Assembly (NCBI RefSeq): GCF_009909145.1
Contig: NZ_JAAAPJ010000011.1
Coordinates: 248,001 to 312,000, forward strand
Reading direction: 5' to 3'
Length of the DNA stretch: 64,000 nucleotides
DNA from: Corallococcus silvisoli
Lineage (GTDB): Bacteria; Myxococcota; Myxococcia; Myxococcales; Myxococcaceae
The notes below the pieces were generated by a model. The model did not search any database, was not told the origin of the DNA, and saw only the letters and a program-made list of their open reading frames with translations. The number at the start of each line of letters is the position of its first letter. Position 1 is the first letter of the stretch. This document shows positions 42,455 to 51,725 of the stretch, piece by piece. The position numbers and the translations under genes were made by a program.

Positions 42455-43837
42455 TCAGCGGGCGCAGTCGCCCGTCACCTGGGGAGCCGCGACGCCGTTG
42501 ACGGTGTTGCCGCTGAAGGTGTTGCCCGCGCCCAGCACCAGCTCGGTGGAGTTGCCGCTCCCCCGGTTGCAGACGATGACGCCGCCCATTCCCGCCTGGT
42601 TGCCGGTGAACTGGTTGCCCCGGAGGGTGACGCCCGCGTTGGGGACGTCCTCCAGGTAGATGGCCGCGCCCGGCCCCTTCACGGCGGCGTTGTTCTCGAA
42701 GACGTTGTTCTCGATGAGGTCATGGTCGGGCTGGAAGTAATGCAGCGCTCCTCCGCCACCCAGGTCGTAATGCTGGGTGCCGTTGGGCCACGCCTCGTAG
42801 GCGCGCGGCTGGAGGACGTTGGCCTGGCTGCCCCGGAAGGCGGACAGCGTGTTGTTGCGGAACGTGTTGCCGCGCACGATGGAGTTGCGCCCGTGGGTGA
42901 TGCACATCGCGCCGCCGCCAGAGGTGGCGCCGTCGCCCGTGGCGAAGCGGTCGATGTCGCGGGTGCGGTTGTTCTCGAAGACGGTGTCGGTGACGACGGA
43001 GCCGTCGGTGAACATCAGGTCCAGCGCGCCGCACTTGCCGGAGGACTCGTTGTCGCGGAAGAGCGAGTGCTGGATGGTCACCGGGCCCGGGTAGTACGCC
43101 CAGAGCGCGCCCCGCGTGCGGTCCCGGTCGCCGTTGTATTCGTTCTTGCGCACCTTCTCGAAGACCATGTGCTGGAAGACCGGGTCGCCGTCCCCCTTGG
43201 ACTGGTCGCCGAAGAAGTTCATGCCCCACCAGCCATGGGGGTTGGTGGAAGTGAACGTCACCGGCGCCCCGGCGGTGCCCTGCACCAGGATGCGCCCGTA
43301 CACGCGCAGCTCCACGCGTCCGTTGTGGTGGTTCATCACGTCCTGCGCGCCATCGCGCACGTCCGCGTTCGTCACCGCTGGGTTGCCCTTGAAGTCGATG
43401 ACGACGCCCGGCTCCACCGTCGTCGTCTGCCCCTTGGGGATGGTCACGATGAACTGGGCGTTGCCCACGACGTGGTACGGGGAGCCCGCCCGCGTCAGGC
43501 GCGCGGGCATCGTGCCCGTCACCTGCGTGCCCGCGTCCTGCGGGATGGGGGCGCCCCCATCGGTGCCCCCCGCATCCGGAGCGCCCGCGTCGGACGGCCC
43601 CGCGTCGGAGGCTCCCGCGTCGGATGGGCCCGCGTCGGGGACTCCCGCGTCACGGTTCTCTGAAGGGCCCGCGTCGCGCGGTGGCACGCCCGCGTCGTCG
43701 CGGCCTGGAGTGCCGCTGTCGGGGACGATGCCGGAGGGATGCTCCTCCTGTGGTTCGGCGCCTCCCGAGCACGCCACCACGGCCCCCCACAAGCAGAGGA
43801 CGGACAGGACAACGTGGACACTGGAAGGGCGGTTCAT
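42455..43837 (-). CDS. Lipoprotein with right-handed beta-helix (460 aa)
   Basis: ATG 43837 has GGGGAA upstream. Lipobox LWGAVVACSGG; then an Asp/Ala/Gly/Pro linker (PDAGPSDAGASDAGPSDAGA) of the kind typical for myxobacterial surface lipoproteins. The rest is a parallel beta-helix with recurring Asn-ladder turns (LFRDNESSGKCGALDLMF, VFENNRTRDIDRF, TFRNNTLSAFRG, VFENNAAVKGPGAAIYLED, NQFTGNQAGMGGV). Such proteins bind or cut polysaccharide; no catalytic site is clear. Confidence 0.75.
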   Translation of the reverse strand: MNRPSSVHVVLSVLCLWGAVVACSGGAEPQEEHPSGIVPDSGTPGRDDAGVPPRDAGPSENRDAGVPDAGPSDAGASDAGPSDAGAPDAGGTDGGAPIPQDAGTQVTGTMPARLTRAGSPYHVVGNAQFIVTIPKGQTTTVEPGVVIDFKGNPAVTNADVRDGAQDVMNHHNGRVELRVYGRILVQGTAGAPVTFTSTNPHGWWGMNFFGDQSKGDGDPVFQHMVFEKVRKNEYNGDRDRTRGALWAYYPGPVTIQHSLFRDNESSGKCGALDLMFTDGSVVTDTVFENNRTRDIDRFATGDGATSGGGAMCITHGRNSIVRGNTFRNNTLSAFRGSQANVLQPRAYEAWPNGTQHYDLGGGGALHYFQPDHDLIENNVFENNAAVKGPGAAIYLEDVPNAGVTLRGNQFTGNQAGMGGVIVCNRGSGNSTELVLGAGNTFSGNTVNGVAAPQVTGDCAR

Positions 43838-43876
43838 GGTCTCATTCCCCGGAGGCGGTCTGGTACAAGCCCGCGC

Positions 43877-44245
43877 ATGGCCGATGACATCCTCGTGCTG
43901 GCGTACTCCGGATGCGACACCTGCAAGAAGGCGTTGAAGTGGCTGGAGGCGCGCGGCGTCTCCTACCAGACGCGCCCCATTGTCGACCAACCGCCCACCG
44001 TGGCGGAGCTGCGCCAGTGGATTCCCAAGAGCGGCGTGTCCGTGCGCAAGTGGCTCAACACCAGTGGACAGAGCTATCGCGCGCTCGGGAAGGAGAAGAT
44101 CGACGCGGCCTCCGATGAGGAGCTGGTGGAGTGGCTCTCGAAGGATGGGAAGTTGGTGAAGCGTCCCGTGCTGATCAGCAAGGAGGCCGTCACCGTGGGC
44201 TTCCGCCCCGAGGCCTACGACGCGCGCTTCCCTCCGCGCGGGTAG
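43877..44245 (+). CDS. ArsC/Spx-family protein
   Basis: ATG 43877, product 122 residues, the normal length. It has the thioredoxin-like start LVLAYSGCDTCKKALKWLEA with CxxC (Cys13, Cys16), then PPTVAELRQWIPKSG, KWLNTSGQSYRALG, and KRPVLISKEAVTVGFRPEAY. This is the ArsC/YffB/Spx group. Arsenate reductases need the triad Arg residues; their presence is not clear, so a general thiol-redox role is equally likely. Confidence 0.8.
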   Translation: MADDILVLAYSGCDTCKKALKWLEARGVSYQTRPIVDQPPTVAELRQWIPKSGVSVRKWLNTSGQSYRALGKEKIDAASDEELVEWLSKDGKLVKRPVLISKEAVTVGFRPEAYDARFPPRG

Positions 44246-44366
44246 CGGGGCGGCCGGGCCCTTGGGACTGGGGCCCCCTCCCTTCGCGCGGCTTCAGGAC
44301 AGGCAGGCGGACGAGCCCTCGGTCGACCGTCGTCGCGTGCGTGCCGGGTTGCCACGTTGAGTGGGC

Positions 44367-45230
44367 ATGGAAATCGGATCCAGACGCCCATTGGGGGAGA
44401 TCCTCCTGGAGCTGGGAGTGGTCGACAAGGGCCAGCTCCGGCTGGGGCTCGTGCACCATCACGAGCTCCACGTCCCCCTGGGCCGTGCCCTGGTGAACGA
44501 GGGCGTGTGCACGGAGGCGGACGTCCTGCGCGGGCTGGCCCTCCAGTTCGACGTGGACGCCGTGGACCTGGACCGCCACCCGCTCGACCGGTCCCTGACC
44601 GCGCTGGTGCCCGCGCGCATCGCCCGGCAGTACGGCGTCGTGCCGCTCCAACTGGAGACGCGCGAGGACCGCGAGGTGCTTCACCTCGCCGTGCCCGCGC
44701 CGCTGTCCCTGGACGCGGTGGATGACGTGCGGGCGGTGTCCGGCAAGGCGCGCGTGGAGCCGCACCTGGCCTCCGACAGGGCCCTGGCCCGCGCGCTCGG
44801 CGCCCTCTACGGAATCCGGGAGACGGACGAGCCGGTGGCGACGCCCGAGCCGCGCCGTCCGCCCGTGCCCGGTCCGCCGCTCCTGCTCTATGGATGGCCG
44901 CCCGTGACCGCGGTGCTCATCTCCCGCACGCTGGCGCGCAACGGCATCACCGCCCGCGTCGCCACGCCGCTGGAGGTCCTGCACACGCGCGCGAACGACG
45001 TGGTGCTCGCGCCCCTCCAGGCCATGGAGGGGCTGCTCGCGGGCGAGGTCCGCATCGAGGGCGCCCTCATCGTGCACGGGACGTCCGACGACGAGGGCTT
45101 CGACCGGGCCCGCAAGCTGGGGGCGCGGGGCTTCCTCGCCAACCCGCGCGACGAGGAGCTGCTGCTGCGCGCCGTGCGCCGGCTGCGCCCCGACGCCGGC
45201 ACCGAGCCCTCCTGGTCAGGCCACTCCTGA
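44367..45230 (+). CDS. MshEN (GspE N-terminal) domain protein with receiver-like C-terminus
   Basis: ATG 44367 (a GTG at 44361 is in frame). Residues 1-140 match the MshEN/GspII-E N-terminal domain: PLGEILLELGVVDKGQLRLG, LGRALVNEGVCTEADVLRGL, VPARIARQYGVVPLQLETRE. In type II secretion and type IV pilus ATPases this domain can bind cyclic-di-GMP. After a Pro linker, residues 170-275 (LLLYGWPPVTAVLISRTLAR, LIVHGTSDDEGFDRARKLGA) look like a degenerate receiver domain. Such stand-alone proteins are frequent in Myxococcus. Confidence 0.7.
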   Translation: MEIGSRRPLGEILLELGVVDKGQLRLGLVHHHELHVPLGRALVNEGVCTEADVLRGLALQFDVDAVDLDRHPLDRSLTALVPARIARQYGVVPLQLETREDREVLHLAVPAPLSLDAVDDVRAVSGKARVEPHLASDRALARALGALYGIRETDEPVATPEPRRPPVPGPPLLLYGWPPVTAVLISRTLARNGITARVATPLEVLHTRANDVVLAPLQAMEGLLAGEVRIEGALIVHGTSDDEGFDRARKLGARGFLANPRDEELLLRAVRRLRPDAGTEPSWSGHS

Positions 45231-45246
45231 ACGAAGAGGCCGCGCC

Positions 45247-46098
45247 CTACGGGGCGGCCGGGGCCACCGGCGCCAGGGCCTGGAGCGCCTCCTCCGCGGG
45301 CGCGGCGGCGGGGCGCGCGGTGTGCTGCTCGCCGGACTCGAGCCCCAGCACGCCCAGCACCTCCGGGTACACCTTGTTCGCGAAGTAGCGCCCACCCGCC
45401 ACGGTGAAGTGCACGCCGTCCGTCATGCGCAGGCGCATGGGCTTGCGGAAGCCCTCCACGCGGGCCTGCTTCAGCGCCTTGCCGCGCGCGTCGGTGAAGA
45501 AGGGCCGCGTCTCCAGGTGCACGGCGTCCTCGCGGGCGGAGATGACCTCGCGCTGGAGGCCGCGGATCAACGTGAGCTTCTGTTCGAAGCGGTGACGGCT
45601 CGTCGCGGGCAGCTCCAGCCAGATGATCTTCCGGCCCGGCGCGGAGATGGCCGTCACGAAGTCCTGGATGCGCTGGCGGTACTCGCCCTCCCAGTCCGGC
45701 TTTCCCCAGGCGACGGTGGCGCGCCCCTGCCGGGTGTGCAGGGCCTGACCGTCATTGCCGCCCAGGATGACCACCACCACGTCCGGCTGATGCTGCTGCA
45801 CCTCCTGCTGGCCCACCTCCAGCCAGTCGAAGAAGTCCGGGCGGGCCAGCCCGGTGGAAGACTTCGCGCGGCGCTCACAGCGGATCCGCGGGTGCGCGGC
45901 GAGCTGGTTCTGGAGGTACTCCCCGAACCCCGTGGCGATGAGGCTGTCCCCCAGCAGCAGCACCGTGCGCCGGGGAGCGGGAGCGACGGCCGGAGGGGCG
46001 GGAGCGGCGGCGGGCCCGGGTTCGGGGACCGAGGCAGCCGAGGCCACCGTGGACAGGAACGCCAGAAGGAGGAACGCGCGAAGAGGACGGGTCGACAT
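45247..46098 (-). CDS. Secreted SGNH hydrolase (DUF459-like)
   Basis: ATG 46098, signal peptide (LRAFLLLAFLSTVASAASV), Pro/Ala linker, then the SGNH blocks: LLLGDSLIATGFGEYLQNQL (Ser52), VVVVILGGNDGQALHTRQG (Gly/Asn block III) and MTDGVHFTVAGGRYFANKVY (Asp and His of block V). The closest pattern is DUF459, a family of periplasmic SGNH proteins in which acyl or O-acetyl ester hydrolysis is assumed. Single gene. Confidence 0.8.
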   Translation of the reverse strand: MSTRPLRAFLLLAFLSTVASAASVPEPGPAAAPAPPAVAPAPRRTVLLLGDSLIATGFGEYLQNQLAAHPRIRCERRAKSSTGLARPDFFDWLEVGQQEVQQHQPDVVVVILGGNDGQALHTRQGRATVAWGKPDWEGEYRQRIQDFVTAISAPGRKIIWLELPATSRHRFEQKLTLIRGLQREVISAREDAVHLETRPFFTDARGKALKQARVEGFRKPMRLRMTDGVHFTVAGGRYFANKVYPEVLGVLGLESGEQHTARPAAAPAEEALQALAPVAPAAP

Positions 46099-46196
46099 CG
46101 GCGGAGGCGAAACTACTTCCCACACGTGCATCCGTACACCCCCCAACGGGAGGGAGGATCCGTTCACCCGGCGGCGCGCGTCACGGCCGGACCGCG

Positions 46197-46985
46197 TCAG
46201 GCCGCGGAGCCCACGTCCACGTCCACGTCCGCCAGCGCCGCGAGCCCCGGGGGCGCGAGCGCATGGAGCCACGGCGTGAGCAGCCGCGCGCAGTCGTCCG
46301 GATGCGAGAAATAGGGCACGTGTCCCGCGCCGCGCAGCAGGTGCCGGGGCGTGCCTTCGGGCAGCGACGCGGCCAGGCGCTCCAGCGAGGACGGCGGCAC
46401 CAGCACGTCGCGGTCGCCCTGGATGCACAGGCACGACACCTTCAACGGCTTGAGGTCCGGCGGCGGCGGCTCCGAGTGGATGGCGAACGCGCGCCGCAGC
46501 GTCGACAGCCGCTCCACCGTCGTGGTGGGCACCACGTCCGCCACCTCGCCCGAAGGCACCGGCCGCCACGCCGCCAGCGACGCCGCGGCCCACCCCGGGC
46601 GCCCCAGCACCGCGATGGGCCCCATCATCGCGATGAGCCGTCCGCGAGGCCCCACGTGCGCGGTGCGCGTGAAGGAGCCCAGGAACGCCACGCCTCGGGT
46701 CGCGCCCCCCGCCGCCAGGTGCGCCGCCACCATGCCGCCAAACGAACTGGCCACCACCGCGTCCACCGCGCCCGCCACCCGCAGCACCTGATCCGCCAGC
46801 ACCTTCGCGCCGCACGCCGCGTGCTCGCCCTCCGGGTACTCCACCAGCACGGGCCGGGCGACGTCCGTGAGCCGCAGGGCGAGCGAGCGGAAGCCCGCCC
46901 CCCGGGCGCCCAGCCCCGGCAGGAGCAGCACGCGCGGCCCCGCGTCACAGCCTCCCATGTCGGTCAGTTCCACCGTGCGACGCAT
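46197..46985 (-). CDS. Alpha/beta hydrolase (262 aa)
   Basis: ATG 46985 with AGGAGG 9 bases upstream. The fold shows in RVLLLPGLGARGAGFRSLAL (oxyanion region), AVDAVVASSFGGMVAAHLAA with the nucleophile Ser in A-S-S-F-G-G (a variant of GxSxG), CIQGDRDVLVPPSSLERLAA (Asp) and HLLRGAGHVPYFSHPDD (His). The substrate is unknown. The gene is alone. Confidence 0.75.
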   Translation of the reverse strand: MRRTVELTDMGGCDAGPRVLLLPGLGARGAGFRSLALRLTDVARPVLVEYPEGEHAACGAKVLADQVLRVAGAVDAVVASSFGGMVAAHLAAGGATRGVAFLGSFTRTAHVGPRGRLIAMMGPIAVLGRPGWAAASLAAWRPVPSGEVADVVPTTTVERLSTLRRAFAIHSEPPPPDLKPLKVSCLCIQGDRDVLVPPSSLERLAASLPEGTPRHLLRGAGHVPYFSHPDDCARLLTPWLHALAPPGLAALADVDVDVGSAA

Positions 46986-47225
46986 GGCGTCTTCCTCCTG
47001 GCGCGCGCCTGTGAACACCGCTCACGCCCTGGGTCTGCCCGCCCCCACCAGGAGGCTCGCAGGACCCACGGGCGGTGGGAAGTCCCCCCGCCGTCTCGCT
47101 CTCTGAGACATGGAGTGATACAGCGTCAATCACACCACCCTTTTCCACCGACGCGTCGCACCACGTCCGTGAACCAAGGTTTTTCGTCTCCAGCGTTCTG
47201 ACAGCGAGGGGGCGAAGGATTAAGA

Positions 47226-47591
47226 ATGGTCACCGTGAATCTGCATGCCTTCGGGGAGTTCGTTCGCAAGCATCGTCCGGCCCTGGAGGTACGGGCCGCG
47301 AAGCTCTGCGTGGGAAGTTCGGTCGACTCCACGGAGCTGGTGGGCGAGACGCTGGAGCGTGCCCTGTCCGTCTTCGAGCGGCTTCAGGACGAGGACACCA
47401 CCGCCGTGATGCAGTGGCTGGATGGCGCCATGGGCCGCTGCTTCGCGCGGATGGGTGGGCAGCTGCCGGACGCGAAGCCCGCGGCGCCGGATCTCCAGCA
47501 GACGTTCGACCTGCTGCGTGCGCGCTTCCGTGAGGTGTACGGACAGCCCGCGTTCGGCAAGCGCGTGGGCGTCACCGGCTGGCGGATGTAA
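47226..47591 (+). CDS. ECF sigma region-2-like small protein (121 aa)
   Basis: ATG 47226 has AAGGA upstream at normal spacing. Residues 7-75 (FGEFVRKHRPALEVRAAKLC, VGSSVDSTELVGETLERALS, VFERLQDEDTTAVMQWLDGA) follow region 2 of ECF sigma factors (FxxLVxxHRPxLxRxAxxLC... EDLVxETLxRA...). No region 4 follows; the last 40 residues are different (DLQQTFDLLRARFREVYGQP). It may bind RNA polymerase or an anti-sigma factor, or be a remnant. Confidence 0.6.
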   Translation: MVTVNLHAFGEFVRKHRPALEVRAAKLCVGSSVDSTELVGETLERALSVFERLQDEDTTAVMQWLDGAMGRCFARMGGQLPDAKPAAPDLQQTFDLLRARFREVYGQPAFGKRVGVTGWRM

Positions 47592-47624
47592 CGCTGTCTC
47601 ATGGCCCGTCCCGGGTGCCTGGAC

Positions 47625-50600
47625 TCAGGGCGCCGGACGGTGGCCGGACAGCGCCTCCACGTAGGACGCGGCCACCTGGAGGAAGCGGCCTCCGCGCACG
47701 CCGGTGAGGTACTGGCGCTTCATCGCGCGGGTGGCCCCCACGTAGAACATCGCGCGGCGGATGCGTTCGTGTTCGCGCTCGGTGCGCTGGCGGGCCCCCG
47801 CCATCCACGCCTCGATGGAGTCCAGGGCCTCCAATCCCGCGAAGAAGACGACGGGGCACTCGTGGCCCTTGCATGAGAACACCGTGGTGGCGCGCACGTG
47901 ATCCACGCCGCTCACGCGGAAGTCGGCCACGTCCCGCCCGCCCTTGCCGCCATAGGCCTCCGCGGGCACGCCCGCCTTCTGGAGCGCGTCGGTGAAGGAC
48001 GCGGGCATGACGGGCGCCACCACCAGGATGTCGCCGGGGTGGACGCCTTCCTCGCGCACCAGCCGCGCCACCTCCTTCGCGACCCAGCGGGCCTCGCTGG
48101 TGCTGGAGGCGAAGGCCTTCACCTGGGGCAGCACGCCACCGCGCTCGGTGGACTGCACGCGGTAGAGGCCTTCCAGCGTCTCCTCCGGAAGCCACAGCAG
48201 GCGCTCGCGGGCCAGCTCTCCCGCCTTCATGTATTCGCGCATGCCAGGGTCGGTGACGCGGTGCTGGCGCAGCGGATCCAGCACCACGTTGAAGGCCACG
48301 TCGAGGATGTCGCGGGTGGCGCGGAAGGTCTCCTTGAGCACGCGGGTGCGGCCCCGGAAGGACAGCCCTTCGGGGAGCTGCTCCTTCAGGTGGTCGATGG
48401 GCACCTGGCCGTAGACGTTCTGCGAGTCGTCCATGAACAGCTGGAAGCAGCGTGACTCGCGGCCGTCCTCGCCCACGCGAGGGCGCACCAGCGCGTGCAG
48501 CGACGCCAGCGCCTTCGCGTCCATGTCCTGCGCCTCGTCCACGAAGACGGCGTCGAAGGCGTAGGGCTCCAGGCGCCGGAGCGCCCCCACGTGCTTCACC
48601 GTCACCTGGGCCCGGAGCGGACGCACCTGCTCCGCGCCCGCGCGCACGGTGAGCGCCTCCACCAGGAGCTTGTCCACGAGCGGCGCGAGCGAGCGGTTGT
48701 AGAAGGAGACGAGCACCCGGGCGCGGGGGTTCTCCAGGAGGTAGCGCGCGGCCCAGTGCGCCAGCACGTACGTCTTGCCGCTGCCAGCCACGCCGCGCAC
48801 CAGGTGGTGGCCGTCGTCGAAGCGGCGCTCGAAGAGGGACACCTGCTCCTGGGTGAAGAGGGGCCCGGTGTCCTTGCCACCGGCGATCTCCCCGCCCAGG
48901 CCCATGGGCACCAGCGGCGGTGGAGGGGGCGGCGGCGGACGCGGCTGGGACGCGAGCAGCTCCAGCCGGGGCGGCGTGCCCGGGTGCACGCGCACGCGAG
49001 GCAGCAGCGACAAGAAGCGCGCGGGCACGGGCGACGCGCGGGCCTCCTGGCGCGAAGCCAGCACCAGCAGATACTCCTTCGCGCGGCTGGCGGCCACGTT
49101 GAGGATGGGCACCAGGGTGTGCGGTGGGAAGGGCCGACCTCCGGCCACGGTGTCCACCATCACCACATCGTACTGCGTGCCCTGCTGGCGGTGGATGGTG
49201 GAGGCGCTGAACATGTCGTGGCGCAGCCCCGCCGCGTTGCCCAGCTTGCGCAGGAGCGCCGCCTGCGCGCGGTAGGGCGTCACGCACAGCACGGTGAGGC
49301 CCAGGCGCACGGCCTGGCGGGCCAGGGTCACGGCGAGCTCCGCGGACAGCTCGCGCTGGTAGCCGGAGCCCGTCTCGCCGCGGCCATGCGTGAGGCGGCG
49401 GTTGTCGCGGCTCAGCCCATCCAGCACCAGCCACATCGCGCGGGCCGGGAAGGCGGGCACGGGAGGGGGCTTCTGGGCCCGGTCCTTCACGAGGTCGCCG
49501 TCCTCCAGCGCGCCGCCGTAGCAGAAGTCGCTCACCACGCGAGCGATGTCCGGGTGCATGCGGTGCTGGGTGCGCAGGAGCAGCACGTCCGGCCGCTCCG
49601 CGTCCTTCACCGCGTCCTCCAGGTGGGACAGGGCGCTGGCGCGGAGCCACGTCTGGGTGCCCCGGCCCGCGCCCTCGGCCGCGCGGCTCACGGGGCCGAT
49701 CTGCTTGGGGTCGCCCGCGAGCGTCACCTGCCGGGCGAGCGGGGCGAGCAGCGCCGTCGCCGCGCGCGTCACCATGCCCGCCTCGTCCACGACGAGCCGC
49801 TGGAAGGTCTCCTCCCCTTCCAGCTCCGACACCAGCCGGAGCGCGCGGTGCACGGTGAGCACCATCAGGGGGCTGTCGCCCTTCTCCGCCTCCTTCAGCG
49901 TCGGGTCCTTCACGCGGCCGCGCAGCGTGCGCAGCTCCGCCTGCATCCGGGCCAGCTCCGGCGCGGCGCCGCCCCGGGCGCGCTCCAGCGTGAGCTCGCG
50001 CTCGCGCTCCTGGATGGAGGTGAGCAGCTTGCTCGTCTTCGCCTCCTCGAGCGCCACGGTGGGCAGCTTGGCGAGGGCGTCGCTCGCGCCGGTGCCGCCG
50101 CGGAAGATGCTGCGGGCCAGCGGGCGCAGCGGGATGGGGTCGCGCTCCAGGAGGGAGCTGACGCGCATCACCAGCTCGTCCGCGGCGCGGTTGGTGGGGG
50201 CCACCGCGAGGATGCGCTCGTTCGGGTACGCGCGCAGGGCGCGGGCGATGAGGTCCGCGACCGCCGTCGTCTTGCCGGTGCCGGGAGGACCCCAGATGCT
50301 GCCCCACGGCTGGCGCCAGAGCCGGTCCACGGGGAGGAGCTCCGCGTCGCGGGCGGACGGTGGGGACGGGATGAGGTCGCCCCTCGCGCGCTCCAGGGAG
50401 GTGGTGAGGGTGGGGACGCGCTCCTCGTAGGCGGAGGCCGCCGCGCACAGGGCCTCCGCGAAGTCATAGGGCCGGTAGCACCAGCGCTCGCAGGAGAGGA
50501 CGCGGCGGTCCAGGTCCTCACCGGAGTCGGAGGAGGCGAAGACGCGGCCGGATTCGAAGTCCAGGTGGACGATGTCCCCGGCGAACACCAGCTCCTCGCC

Positions 50601-51506
50601 CAGGAAGCCCAGCAGCGAGCCTCCGGACCAGTCCGGATCCGCGGCGGGCACCGGCACGAGGCCCAGCACGCCGGGGCCGGCGAGGCCCACCTCGCGCGCC
50701 TCCTGGAGGCGCTGGGCGCGGTATTGGCTGCGCTCGGCCACCAGCGCGTCGCGGAGGTCTTCGGGGAGGTAGGACGGCGCGACCCACTGTTCCCTGCGGC
50801 GCCCGGACGACACGGCGGCCTGCATGGCCTGCCGCTCGGCGGGGGTGACATCGCCGGAGGTGGACACGTCGCGGGCCGGGGCTTCCTCTGGGGGCCGGAC
50901 GTCGGCCGGGTCGTCCACGCGGAGCAGGTTTGGGGCAGGCACCTTCGGCGCGCGGGCCGTGAAGGACGCGAGGGTTGACGGGGACGCCGCGTCAGCGCCC
51001 GTCCCGGCGGGCCCCAACAGAGGGGCTTCGCCCGCCCGCGAGTCCTCCATGGATGGGGCCACCCCAGCAGCCAGCGCGTCCGGTGCCCGCGGGCTCACGG
51101 GCTCGCGAACCCGCGCGGGCAAACCTTCCGGAGCTGGCGTCGCCGAGGCAGTGCGCGCGTCCGCCGCTTCCGTCGCGGCCACCGCGCGGCTCACGCGATG
51201 GGAGGCCGGCATGGACGCCAGCGCGGCGGAGTCCAGCTCCCGGAAGGTCAACGTCTTCGCCTTCGCGGCCCCCCTCCCCTTCGCCCCCGAGGAGTCCGCC
51301 CGCTTCGGCGGTTCCGTCAGCACCGGTGGCGGGGCATCGGAATCCGGTGGAGGCCAGGAGGACTGGACGCGGAGGATGGGCGCGGCCTGTCCAGCCTCGA
51401 CATCCGTGTCGTACTCCACGCGGAGCACGGGCACGAGGCCGTCTGGCGCACGCTCGTCCCGTGGCGCCTCCCCCTGACCCGACTCCTCGTCCGTCCTGCG
51501 CATCAT
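47625..51506 (-). CDS. Double SF1 helicase fusion (1293 aa)
   Basis: ATG 51506 (or the next codon). Residues 1-330 are Pro/Ala/Ser-rich with no fold seen. The first helicase, of Upf1/Dna2 type, has Walker A GPPGTGKTT near 405, LVVDEAGMVTRAATALLAPL near 572, GDPKQIG and STIHRQQGTQYDVVMVDTV. The second, of UvrD/Rep type, has Walker A GVAGSGKT near 903, VDEAQDMDAKAL near 987, MDDSQNVYGQ and FYVGATRAMKRQYLTG at the end. Each half has its own ATPase motifs, so two motors lie in one chain. A DNA-repair or RNA-related role is inference. Confidence 0.8.
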   Translation of the reverse strand: MMRRTDEESGQGEAPRDERAPDGLVPVLRVEYDTDVEAGQAAPILRVQSSWPPPDSDAPPPVLTEPPKRADSSGAKGRGAAKAKTLTFRELDSAALASMPASHRVSRAVAATEAADARTASATPAPEGLPARVREPVSPRAPDALAAGVAPSMEDSRAGEAPLLGPAGTGADAASPSTLASFTARAPKVPAPNLLRVDDPADVRPPEEAPARDVSTSGDVTPAERQAMQAAVSSGRRREQWVAPSYLPEDLRDALVAERSQYRAQRLQEAREVGLAGPGVLGLVPVPAADPDWSGGSLLGFLGEELVFAGDIVHLDFESGRVFASSDSGEDLDRRVLSCERWCYRPYDFAEALCAAASAYEERVPTLTTSLERARGDLIPSPPSARDAELLPVDRLWRQPWGSIWGPPGTGKTTAVADLIARALRAYPNERILAVAPTNRAADELVMRVSSLLERDPIPLRPLARSIFRGGTGASDALAKLPTVALEEAKTSKLLTSIQERERELTLERARGGAAPELARMQAELRTLRGRVKDPTLKEAEKGDSPLMVLTVHRALRLVSELEGEETFQRLVVDEAGMVTRAATALLAPLARQVTLAGDPKQIGPVSRAAEGAGRGTQTWLRASALSHLEDAVKDAERPDVLLLRTQHRMHPDIARVVSDFCYGGALEDGDLVKDRAQKPPPVPAFPARAMWLVLDGLSRDNRRLTHGRGETGSGYQRELSAELAVTLARQAVRLGLTVLCVTPYRAQAALLRKLGNAAGLRHDMFSASTIHRQQGTQYDVVMVDTVAGGRPFPPHTLVPILNVAASRAKEYLLVLASRQEARASPVPARFLSLLPRVRVHPGTPPRLELLASQPRPPPPPPPPLVPMGLGGEIAGGKDTGPLFTQEQVSLFERRFDDGHHLVRGVAGSGKTYVLAHWAARYLLENPRARVLVSFYNRSLAPLVDKLLVEALTVRAGAEQVRPLRAQVTVKHVGALRRLEPYAFDAVFVDEAQDMDAKALASLHALVRPRVGEDGRESRCFQLFMDDSQNVYGQVPIDHLKEQLPEGLSFRGRTRVLKETFRATRDILDVAFNVVLDPLRQHRVTDPGMREYMKAGELARERLLWLPEETLEGLYRVQSTERGGVLPQVKAFASSTSEARWVAKEVARLVREEGVHPGDILVVAPVMPASFTDALQKAGVPAEAYGGKGGRDVADFRVSGVDHVRATTVFSCKGHECPVVFFAGLEALDSIEAWMAGARQRTEREHERIRRAMFYVGATRAMKRQYLTGVRGGRFLQVAASYVEALSGHRPAP

Positions 51507-51725
51507 ACCGGGTGCTCGCGGCGCGGCCCTTCCTCACCCTCGGAAGGTGGCGGCGCCGGGAAGCCGGCCAAGCTAGGGGAGGCATCGATCTGCGTCAACG
51601 CACGCGCGGGCTCCCTCGGACGCCTGCACCGCCGGTGAATCCACCCCTCCACGCGCGACAGCCCGGCCCCGCGCACCCACGCGGACCCGGGCCGTCACCT
51701 GCCCACCTGGAAACCCCAGAGCGGA

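Noticed and set aside
47599..50448. A 949-residue frame antisense or out of frame within the helicase gene
   Set aside because: It is the shifted frame of the double helicase and is Arg/Gly/Pro-rich; the helicase motifs are all in the other frame.
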